A stretch of DNA of 64,000 nucleotides, from positions 79,916 to 143,915 of the forward strand of contig JAHPZI010000006.1 in NCBI GenBank assembly GCA_019058295.1, given 5' to 3'. A model generated the notes under the pieces. It was not told the DNA's origin and did not search any database. It saw only the letters and a list, made by a program, of their open reading frames with translations. A program made the position numbers and the translations under genes. This stretch comes from Promethearchaeota archaeon (GTDB lineage: Archaea > Asgardarchaeota > Lokiarchaeia > Sigyniarchaeales > SOKP01). The first letter of the stretch is position 1, and each line of letters starts with the position of its first letter. Below are positions 1-7,196 of the stretch, piece by piece.

Positions 1-28
1 GGACGATAAAATAGATAAGCTTAGGATA

Positions 29-346
29 ATGCTATCGAATCCCTTAATCTTTAAAATTTTGGAAGAAATTTCAAAAGATAATACTATATCCATATCAAAG
101 ATAGGAGACAATATAGATTATTATTCGGGAACAGTTCAGTATCATTTTAAAAAATTAAAAAAATTAGATTTATTAAAAATAAGTAAAGATAAAGAGGGTA
201 GAAAGACTCATATAATAAACAAATCGATTATAAAAAAATATAAAAATATCTACAAAGAACCAGACTTCTCTAAAATACTTCTCTTATACATCTCACTAAT
301 TTTTGGTCTTTTTAATATGATATTCTTTTTATCTATAATTATTTGA
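29..346 (+). CDS. Winged-helix DNA-binding protein with C-terminal membrane helix (5' end may be cut off)
   Basis: Small predicted transcription regulator. Residues ~5-70 read as a helix-turn-helix plus wing: GTVQYHFKKLKKLDLLKI has the recognition-helix pattern of ArsR/MarR-like archaeal regulators. Residues ~83-105 are an unbroken hydrophobic run that should form one membrane helix, so the DNA-binding part would sit on the inner face of the membrane. The frame contains no stop back to base 2 of the window, so the gene may begin outside; the ATG at 29 is only the first canonical start. A decayed second copy of its C-terminal half follows at 392-487, in the same direction. Nothing here identifies its target genes. 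The fold call rests on pattern only. Confidence 0.6.
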   Translation: MLSNPLIFKILEEISKDNTISISKIGDNIDYYSGTVQYHFKKLKKLDLLKISKDKEGRKTHIINKSIIKKYKNIYKEPDFSKILLLYISLIFGLFNMIFFLSIII

Positions 347-391
347 TTTTTCTTTGTATCAATTAAGAACGAGTATATTGAAAATCATTCA

Positions 392-487
392 GGGAAATAA
401 ATACATATATTAAACATAGAGCTGCTAAAGAAATACAACAAGATATTTAAATAACCAGATTTTTATAAATTTTTAGAAGGGTTTTAA
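392..487 (+). pseudogene. Decayed copy of the winged-helix gene's C-terminal half
   Basis: Read in one frame, this stretch gives HILNIELLKKYNKIFK, a stop, then PDFYKFLEGF and a final stop. It aligns without gaps to HIINKSIIKKYKNIYKEPDFSKIL near the end of the intact winged-helix gene just upstream, including the KKY and PDF blocks. Two in-frame stops (398-400 and 446-448 region) break it, and the membrane helix is missing. It is best explained as the remnant of a tandem duplicate. The stretch is short, so the call depends on the residue-by-residue alignment. Confidence 0.6.
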
Positions 488-522
488 TTGATATTAAATG
501 AAATATCATTTGGAATTCTGTA

Positions 523-1917
523 TTATTTCGATTTATCAATTAACCCCCTCAAATTTTCTTTCTTTTTTAGAAATTCACGTATTGAATTGAGGTCTTTGTT
601 TATCATTCTCGCAGATCGTATATTAAATGGATTTCCTTCAAGCTTCAAGAAGAATTGTCGTAAATTTTTCAATTTCCTAATAATTCTAGGTATAGTAATG
701 AAATCATTATGCCTTAAGTCCAATTCTTCGAGTGATTTTAAGTTTCCAATAGAATCTGGGAGTGAAGTCAATTGATTATTTCTTAAATCTAATATTCTAA
801 GAGATTTAAGATTTCCAATAGAATTCGGAAGTGAAGTCAATTGATTATTAACTAAAAATATTTGTTGGAGCAATTTAAGGTTGCCAAATGAGTTTGGCAG
901 TGTTTCTATCTGATTATTTTCAAGAAATAACTGTTTAAGAGATTTAAGATTTCCAAATGATTTTGGAAGGCTTTTTAATTCATTATTTTCAGCATATAAT
1001 CGTTCCAAATTTGATAAATTAAGGACTGGCTTAGGAAATTCCTTAAAGTTATTTTTACTTATATCTAATGATTGTAATGATTTTAATTTTCCAAACGTTT
1101 TAGGGAGATCTTTTAAATGATTATCTCTTAATCTTAATACTTTTAATTTAGTTAAATTCTCTATAGATTCAGGAATAGATTTTAATAGATTATGGCTAAA
1201 ACCTAATACAAGTAGCGAATTTAACCTGAATAAAGGTTCAAGAATCTTATCTGGTAAAACTTTTAAAGAATTGCCTGCTAAAGAGAGAATTCGAAGATTT
1301 TTTAAACTGCATATATTATCGGGAAGAGTCGATATCCTATTATAATCTAAATATAATCCTTCAAGCGATTTTAAATTACAAACAGCCTTAGGGATTTGTG
1401 TAAATTTATTTTTGCTTAAATATAATTCTTTCAGTGAATTAAGGTTACTAAAAGATTCTGGAAGCGATTTAAATTGATTATTTCGTAAGATTAATTGTTG
1501 AAGCATGCTTAAATTTGCAAAAGATTCTGGTAGAGTTGTTAATTTATTTGTATCTAATTCTAATTCTTCTAGTAATTCAAAGTCTCCGAAAGTTTTTGGG
1601 AGAGCAGTTAAAGAGTTCCATCTTAAATTTAATTTTTCTAGCAATTGTAATTTACCAAATGATTCTGGGAGAATAGTCAATGAATTATAACCTAAGTACA
1701 ATTCTCTGATAGTATCTAGGTTCAAAATTTGTTTTGGAAGTTCTTTTAGACCACAACGTTCAAGCCATAAACTAACAACATTGTCATCATCAATTTTAAC
1801 TCCAAAAGAAGGTATTCCACGTTCATCAAGACAAGGAATTTTTTTACCGATTATCTTATTCAAATCGTTTAATGCTTCTGCTTGTTTGGGTTTAACGTTG
1901 TATTCTTCACTTTTCAT
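523..1917 (-). CDS. Leucine-rich-repeat protein with 16 repeats
   Basis: A 464-residue protein made almost wholly of LRRs. Sixteen consecutive repeats of 23 residues (one, the eighth, is 27) follow the pattern LxxLxLxxNxLxxLPxxfgnLxx between residues ~48 and ~420, then a short helical cap. The SDS22/Shoc2-like pattern forms a curved solenoid used to bind other proteins; no enzyme domain, signal peptide or membrane helix is visible, so it is probably cytosolic. Residues 1-47 form a distinct N-cap (AEALNDLNKIIGKKIP then SFGVKIDDDNVVSLWL) that recurs in the second LRR protein of this window (17899-18621). Neighbouring repeats are alike enough in DNA to suggest growth by internal duplication. Its partner is unknown. 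Confidence 0.9.
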   Translation of the reverse strand: MKSEEYNVKPKQAEALNDLNKIIGKKIPCLDERGIPSFGVKIDDDNVVSLWLERCGLKELPKQILNLDTIRELYLGYNSLTILPESFGKLQLLEKLNLRWNSLTALPKTFGDFELLEELELDTNKLTTLPESFANLSMLQQLILRNNQFKSLPESFSNLNSLKELYLSKNKFTQIPKAVCNLKSLEGLYLDYNRISTLPDNICSLKNLRILSLAGNSLKVLPDKILEPLFRLNSLLVLGFSHNLLKSIPESIENLTKLKVLRLRDNHLKDLPKTFGKLKSLQSLDISKNNFKEFPKPVLNLSNLERLYAENNELKSLPKSFGNLKSLKQLFLENNQIETLPNSFGNLKLLQQIFLVNNQLTSLPNSIGNLKSLRILDLRNNQLTSLPDSIGNLKSLEELDLRHNDFITIPRIIRKLKNLRQFFLKLEGNPFNIRSARMINKDLNSIREFLKKKENLRGLIDKSK

Positions 1918-1980
1918 ACTATTATTCTTTTTCCTTTTTTAGCTGATTAAATTATCCTTTATAATATATAAATTATTATC

Positions 1981-2868
1981 TCACTTTAAAGCAGCTTTGA
2001 TTTTTGGTAAAGAACTAATTAACATATTAATTGCATTATTAATCCCTTTCTCAAGATTAGGATGAATCTCATTCGTTTTAAATATATCATATTTAGAGGA
2101 CGGCATATCAGATACGGATAGAATTGAGGCAGTTTTTATATTAAATAATTTTCCTAATAGAAATAAAATTGAATTTTCCATATCAATTCCTAAGACATTT
2201 ATTGATTTTAATGAGTTGATAAACTCGTCGGTCTCACAAAACAGGGCGTCAGTTGTCCAAAAATCAACCTCTTTAACTTGATTAGGATTTTTAGATTTAG
2301 CTTCGTTAAATAATAATTCCCTTAATTGATTGTTTGGCTTGGTAATGAATACCATTTGATTACCCGCTTTAATATCTTTAATTTTCGAAATGGGATTTGA
2401 TATTGATTCTAATTGATTAATCAACTCGGGATACTTAAGAATATAATGAGGAGATGTCCCATCGCCACAATAAGCAAGTTTGGGGATTAAAATATCACCC
2501 ACGTTAATTTTATTATTCTGGTTATCAATACCTCCACAAAAATCAACTCTTAGAATTACTTTTGTATTACATCTTTTCAAGCATTCCATAGCAGTAGCAC
2601 AGTTAGGACACCCAACTAAAGAACGGATTACACTTACCTTAACTCCATTTAGCAATCCATTATAAACTCTACCGCGAACTCTTTTGTTTTGAAGTTTGCT
2701 AATCAATTTTTTCATTACAAATTTGACTGCTGGTAGGATAACAATGTCGGGATTTACACTTTTAGAAGAGGTCTCTAAAAATAATCTTACAATTTTCTCA
2801 TCTACACTCATAAATTTTAATCCAACGTTTATCAAATCTGACTTTATTCTATTTAACATTTTAAACAA
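1981..2868 (-). CDS. Nucleoside phosphorylase, PNP/UDP family
   Basis: Member of the purine/uridine phosphorylase family, which splits a nucleoside with phosphate into a free base and pentose 1-phosphate for nucleotide salvage. Seen here: the phosphate-binding segment around VILRVDFCGGID (usual form IRvGtcGgl), and the ribose-binding region GIDMENSILFLLGKLF, which matches the family's MExaal...G core, followed by SVSD, the usual site of the base-contacting Asp. Length 295 is a little above the usual 240-260, with ~45 extra N-terminal residues. Unusual is a cluster of four cysteines within 16 residues (CPNCATAMECLKRC) where the family usually has G-x-P-s-a. Substrate (purine or uridine) cannot be decided by eye. 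It is divergent from taw1, 146 bp away. Confidence 0.85.
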   Translation of the reverse strand: MFKMLNRIKSDLINVGLKFMSVDEKIVRLFLETSSKSVNPDIVILPAVKFVMKKLISKLQNKRVRGRVYNGLLNGVKVSVIRSLVGCPNCATAMECLKRCNTKVILRVDFCGGIDNQNNKINVGDILIPKLAYCGDGTSPHYILKYPELINQLESISNPISKIKDIKAGNQMVFITKPNNQLRELLFNEAKSKNPNQVKEVDFWTTDALFCETDEFINSLKSINVLGIDMENSILFLLGKLFNIKTASILSVSDMPSSKYDIFKTNEIHPNLEKGINNAINMLISSLPKIKAALK

Positions 2869-3014
2869 TTTTTTTTATAATTTATAACTACCACATTAAT
2901 TACTTCAAAACTTATAATTATTAATCGTTTTTTTTTTTTATTTACTTACATTAAATACATTTATTAATAGATATTAAATCATCAGAAAAATACAGTGAAG
3001 CTTGGTTAACTTTG

Positions 3015-4310
3015 ATGGGAAATAGATATATCATCGATAATAAAATTACAAATAAATTTGTTGAAATATATACGAAAACAACTTATAGAATTATCGGAAA
3101 TAATAAACACTCTGCTATTAAACCTTGTCATTGGCTCGAACAGAAATTAATGACAGGTAGAGAAAATAGAAATTGTTATAAGAGCATTTTTGGAATTCAA
3201 AGTCATAAGTGTCTTCAGAATAGTCCCTCTTTCCCCTTTTGCAATCATCAGTGTGTTTTTTGCTGGCGAGATATTGAAAATGGAGATCTAGGAAGCGATT
3301 TTATCGTTGAGCCAGACGAACCCAGAGATTTAGTTAATGAGATGATCCGACATCATCAAGACATTATCCAAAATCATTTACCCTTAAGAAGATATTTGGA
3401 TAACTATGAAATTATGAATGAAATCCTTTATTACATGCTCAAAAATGGAGAGCACTGTGATATCAATCAGTTATCTAATATTATTCACGTTAGTCGAAAT
3501 AAAATTGAACGAGCATTGATTTTACTAAAAAATCAAAAATTTATACACTCTATCGATAATACTTATAAAAATTTTAAACTTGAAGAAGATATTAAAAGTT
3601 GTATTAATTCAAAAGAAGAGATTCAAAGCTTAATCCATAGTGAACTTACAACTCCAGATGAAATTATGCAAACACATTCCGAAGCTATCTATCCAAATCA
3701 CGCAGCTATTTCTCTTGATGGAGAACCGTTATTGTATCCTAAAATATCTGAACTCGTTGAAGAATTTAAAACTCGAAAGATGACTACATTTATCGTGACA
3801 AATAGTACTTTACCAGAAAAGATTGAATCTTTAGATTCGTTACCTTCACAATTATATCTTACTCTGCCAGCTTCAAATGAAGAAGTTTACAAAAAAACTT
3901 GCCGTCCAATGATTAAAAATGGGTGGAAAAAAATTGAAGCCTCTTTAGATATGATTGAATCGCTATCCTGTAGAACTCTCGTAAGATTAACTGCTGTTAA
4001 ATCCCTTAATGTTAAGCTGGACGAAAGTCTAATAAAAAATTATGTTAAAATTATTGAAAAAGCAAATCCTAACTTTTTCGAAATTAAAGGTTTTACATTA
4101 CAAGCAAAGGCTTTATTAATAAAAGAACGATTAAAAAGCGATAACCCAGTCAATTATTACTTTCCAGAATATGATTATTTAGAACAAATCGCTTTAAAAT
4201 TTGAGGAGTTGGGAAATTTTCCCTTGATTTATACAAATAAAGATAGCAGAGATTTCTTGTTTGCTGTGAACTGGGATAAAAATAAAGATCCTAAATTAAG
4301 AAAACCCTAA
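3015..4310 (+). CDS. taw1: tRNA 4-demethylwyosine synthase (Taw1/TYW1 type)
   Basis: Radical-SAM enzyme that condenses pyruvate with N1-methylguanosine-37 of tRNA-Phe to form the tricyclic base of wyosine. The SAM cluster motif is CNHQCVFCWRD; three more cysteines upstream (KPCHW, NCYK, KCLQ) match the ligands of the second 4Fe-4S cluster known in archaeal TYW1. AISLDGEPLLYP, the YKKTCRP segment and RLTAVKSLNV are family landmarks. Start: a TTG lies at 3012, but the adjoining ATG at 3015 is preferred. Length 431 exceeds the archaeal norm (~310-340), and the extra falls between the SAM motif and the AISLDGEP motif, where residues ~120-195 look like an inserted winged helix. Its end directly abuts the convergent gene apgM. 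Confidence 0.95.
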   Translation: MGNRYIIDNKITNKFVEIYTKTTYRIIGNNKHSAIKPCHWLEQKLMTGRENRNCYKSIFGIQSHKCLQNSPSFPFCNHQCVFCWRDIENGDLGSDFIVEPDEPRDLVNEMIRHHQDIIQNHLPLRRYLDNYEIMNEILYYMLKNGEHCDINQLSNIIHVSRNKIERALILLKNQKFIHSIDNTYKNFKLEEDIKSCINSKEEIQSLIHSELTTPDEIMQTHSEAIYPNHAAISLDGEPLLYPKISELVEEFKTRKMTTFIVTNSTLPEKIESLDSLPSQLYLTLPASNEEVYKKTCRPMIKNGWKKIEASLDMIESLSCRTLVRLTAVKSLNVKLDESLIKNYVKIIEKANPNFFEIKGFTLQAKALLIKERLKSDNPVNYYFPEYDYLEQIALKFEELGNFPLIYTNKDSRDFLFAVNWDKNKDPKLRKP

Positions 4311-5525
4311 TCAGTTATTTAAAATAAGTTTCATGAATTCTTCTCCATTCTCAATTAAACCATACTCACCTTTTTCACCAGTGTTTTCAGAATATTCTCG
4401 CTGAGATTTTGATAGCTTTTTAGGATTATAAATAACAAAAGGTATTGGATCACTAGTATGTGTACGTTTTTTGCATGGAGTTGGATGATCTGGTAGAACT
4501 ACAATAACTAATTCATTATTAAATTCTTTTTCTGCTTCAATAAATGGTTTTACAATCTTTAAATCAAAATCTTCTAACGCAGCTATTTTCTTTTTGGGAT
4601 CTCCTGTATGGCCCATCTCATCTATAGCTTCTATATGTAAATATACAAAATCTTTTTCTCTTAATTGTTTTAAGGCAGCCTCTACTTTGCCCTCATAATT
4701 TGTATCTGGTAAACCAGTAGCACCCTCAACTCGAATGGGTTTGAGTCCTGCAGCAATTCCGATACCAAATATTAGATCGACAGCAGAAATAACAGCGCCC
4801 TCTTTTCCGTATTTTTCTTTAAAAGATTTAATATTTGGTCTTTTACCAACCCCCCATGGCCAAATGTGGGTCGCAACTACTTTTCCCTCTTTTTTCCTCT
4901 CTTGATTAATCCTATCATTCCTAAGTGGTTCCTGACTCTCTTCAATAAGTTTATTTATATAACTTGCAGTTTTTATTGCTTTTTCGTCATTAGGATCTTT
5001 AGGTATTGTTAAGTAATCTTTATATGGTTTTCCAAGATGATCATGTGGAGGATATTGATGGATATTAGCGGAATAATTATTTCCATCAAGCTTTAAAATG
5101 TGGCGATATTGTACACCAGCAGAAAATTCTGCACCAGTAGTATATGTTAGGTTATCAATTAAATGCTTAGCTTCGCCAGTAGTTATATGACCTGAAGAAT
5201 AATCATAAATAAATCCATCTTTAATATTTATTAAATTAACTCTAAACACAATATCATTCTCTTTTAATTTTACTCCAGCACTTAAAGCTTCAAATGGTCC
5301 ACGACCACTATAGTCATTTTCAGGGGCATAACCTAAGATAGTCATATTTGCAACTCCACTATCCGCAGGCATATCGTCAGGAATTGTCTTTAACATCCCC
5401 ATCTGACCATGACTGGCAAGCCAATCTAAGTTAGGAGTTTTTGCTGCTTCGAAGACAGTTTTATGCCCCAATTCCTCAATCGGCCAATCCGCTGCCCCAT
5501 CACAAATTAATATGATATACTTCAT
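4311..5525 (-). CDS. apgM: Cofactor-independent phosphoglycerate mutase, archaeal ApgM type
   Basis: Interconverts 3-phosphoglycerate and 2-phosphoglycerate in glycolysis/gluconeogenesis, without 2,3-bisphosphoglycerate, by way of a phosphoserine. It belongs to the alkaline-phosphatase superfamily. Visible landmarks: start ILICDGAADWPIEELG with the first metal Asp, the catalytic-serine region ADSGVANMTILGY, SGRGPFEALSAGV, the GPLVHIEA-like YLHIEAIDEMGHTGDP with metal His/Asp, and LPDHPTP followed by a second His in RTHTSDP. Length 404 is normal for the family. Enolase, the next enzyme of the pathway, is also in this window (32029-33336) but not linked. The gene is convergent with taw1 with no spacer. 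Confidence 0.95.
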   Translation of the reverse strand: MKYIILICDGAADWPIEELGHKTVFEAAKTPNLDWLASHGQMGMLKTIPDDMPADSGVANMTILGYAPENDYSGRGPFEALSAGVKLKENDIVFRVNLINIKDGFIYDYSSGHITTGEAKHLIDNLTYTTGAEFSAGVQYRHILKLDGNNYSANIHQYPPHDHLGKPYKDYLTIPKDPNDEKAIKTASYINKLIEESQEPLRNDRINQERKKEGKVVATHIWPWGVGKRPNIKSFKEKYGKEGAVISAVDLIFGIGIAAGLKPIRVEGATGLPDTNYEGKVEAALKQLREKDFVYLHIEAIDEMGHTGDPKKKIAALEDFDLKIVKPFIEAEKEFNNELVIVVLPDHPTPCKKRTHTSDPIPFVIYNPKKLSKSQREYSENTGEKGEYGLIENGEEFMKLILNN

Positions 5526-5570
5526 GAACTAATTATCGAGTGATAATAATTATTTTAAAATGATATTACC

Positions 5571-6212
5571 TTAAACTTTTTTGATGTCTTTTTGATATTT
5601 ATGAATTATCTTTCTGAGTTTCTCTAAGTTGGTTTTTTTCAATGCAGAAAATTCTAGAAAAGGAATCTCAGCTTCTTTACCATACTTAAAATTGTCTAAA
5701 TGGATAAAAGACAAACCATATTCTTTTGCTGATTCAAGAAATAAATTAATAATACTTCTTTTATCGATATGTGAAACTTTATCAATTTTATTTATAAGAA
5801 TTAAGAGTGGAATGCTATATTCTTTCAGAAAATTGATTAATTCAAAACTTAATGGAATTGACTCCCTATTTTGAATAAAATATTTATTAATTTCATCTTC
5901 AATTCTTAGAGCATTTAAAACGACTAATCCAAGAAAATAATCTTTATTGCACTTTTCAATGTGAATTATTATTTGTTTTTTAATGTGTTCTTCTCTCCTA
6001 CGACTCGAATGTTTCATATAACCGAATCCAGGTAAATCGACAATTTGATAGGGTAAATTAGGTTGCGAAATTGGTTTTATTAGCATTGTACTACCAGGTT
6101 TTTTACCTGCTTTTCCCTTGAATTTGCTTGGATTTGGTAATAATAACCGAGTTATAGAACTCTTTCCGACATTAGAATTTCCAATAATTAACAAGGATGA
6201 TTTTTTCTTCAT
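5571..6212 (-). CDS. engB: EngB-like TRAFAC GTPase
   Basis: GTP-binding protein of the EngB/YihA branch, which in bacteria assists large-subunit ribosome assembly. The G motifs are clear: G1 GNSNVGKSS (residues ~11-19), G2 threonine in KPGSTMLI, G3 DLPGFGYMKHSSRRR, G4 NKIDKVS, G5 FSALKK. The G3 neighbourhood (VDLPGFGY) is diagnostic of EngB rather than Era or Obg. Length 213 is typical. It lies 45 bp behind the start of apgM and 19 bp from the end of the acidic protein upstream, all on the minus strand, so co-transcription is plausible. Archaeal EngB-like proteins have little direct functional data, so the ribosome role is carried over from bacteria. Confidence 0.88.
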   Translation of the reverse strand: MKKKSSLLIIGNSNVGKSSITRLLLPNPSKFKGKAGKKPGSTMLIKPISQPNLPYQIVDLPGFGYMKHSSRRREEHIKKQIIIHIEKCNKDYFLGLVVLNALRIEDEINKYFIQNRESIPLSFELINFLKEYSIPLLILINKIDKVSHIDKRSIINLFLESAKEYGLSFIHLDNFKYGKEAEIPFLEFSALKKTNLEKLRKIIHKYQKDIKKV

Positions 6213-6231
6213 TTTACTATAATTAAAAAGC

Positions 6232-7080
6232 TTAAATATCTAAGAAATCGTCTTTGAGGAAGTCCCTAAACATTTCTTTTTTCTTTCCTTCTTCGATAAC
6301 GGGTCTTGTGCTAATAGGCTTTCCTGCTTTTTCTAGAATCTCTTTTAAATCTTCAATATTAACTTTAGGATTAACTTTAAATTTACCACTCATGTATCGG
6401 ATAATTTTTTCATTCTTTAACGATAATCTTAAAATATAGCCGAGTCCAAAATAAAATTGAGGTTCTGGTATTGGATCGATTGCACTTTTACTAGTTATTT
6501 CTTTTAAAATATCATATAATAAAGATTTACTCGCAGTATGATCTTCTACTTCGAAGACCAAATAATAAAGCGAATGGTACCATATTTTTTCGCGCTTTTG
6601 TTTAACATACTCTAAAAATTTTTCAGGTGTAATTATTTCCTTTTCTTCTTTTTTTTTTTTTTCTAACAATTCCAGTTTAATTCTTTCTTCTAACTCTCCA
6701 GAAATCTCTTGAGTAGGTTTAGGCTCAACTTCACCTTCAGAAAGGCTGTGTAATTCCTCTTTTTTAACGCTTTCAATTGCTTGTTTCATTTCTTTTAATT
6801 CATCAAAATCAATTTGTTCTATATCTGAAAAATCTGAGATTAAATCCTCTTTTTGTTGTATATAATCACTTATTTCATTTTCACTCTCAGGAATCTCTGT
6901 ATCTTCACTCTTTATATCTTCTTCTTTAACTTTAGCTATTGCTTCTTGCATTTCCTGAATCTCTTCGAATTCTAAATCATCTAAATCTGAAAAATCTGTT
7001 TCAAGAAGTTCCATATCTTTTAAATAATCTTGTAAATCGTCTTCGTTTAATTCATCTTTTTCTTCATGATTTTCGTTCAT
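6232..7080 (-). CDS. Acidic protein with duplicated N-terminal segment, function unknown
   Basis: Not recognised. Residues 1-~115 are strongly acidic and hold two copies of one motif: DFSDLDDLEFEEIQEMQEAI at residues ~29-48 and DFSDIEQIDFDELKEMKQAI at ~83-102, each followed by a charged helix. Residues ~130-165 are a Glu/Lys-rich helix, probably a coiled coil. From ~165 to the end there is a compact, more ordinary sequence (KIWYHSLYYLVFEVEDHTAS ... PEPQFYFGLGYILRLSLKN) that may be the functional domain. No membrane helix or catalytic motif is visible. It lies between the EF-2 gene and the EngB-like GTPase on the same strand, which hints at a translation-linked role but proves nothing. Confidence 0.75.
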   Translation of the reverse strand: MNENHEEKDELNEDDLQDYLKDMELLETDFSDLDDLEFEEIQEMQEAIAKVKEEDIKSEDTEIPESENEISDYIQQKEDLISDFSDIEQIDFDELKEMKQAIESVKKEELHSLSEGEVEPKPTQEISGELEERIKLELLEKKKKEEKEIITPEKFLEYVKQKREKIWYHSLYYLVFEVEDHTASKSLLYDILKEITSKSAIDPIPEPQFYFGLGYILRLSLKNEKIIRYMSGKFKVNPKVNIEDLKEILEKAGKPISTRPVIEEGKKKEMFRDFLKDDFLDI

Positions 7081-7196
7081 ATTTTAATCATTAATAAAAT
7101 ATTTTCGCTTTTTATCAATAAAATTATAGTTTTTTAATACTTTAAATATTAATAATCTGGAAAAAATAAAAATAAGCAATAAAAATATTATATTCT

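Noticed and set aside
488..775. Plus-strand open frame overlapping the end of the LRR gene
   Set aside because: It runs antisense to the LRR repeats and its sequence simply mirrors them; no ribosome-binding site or family.
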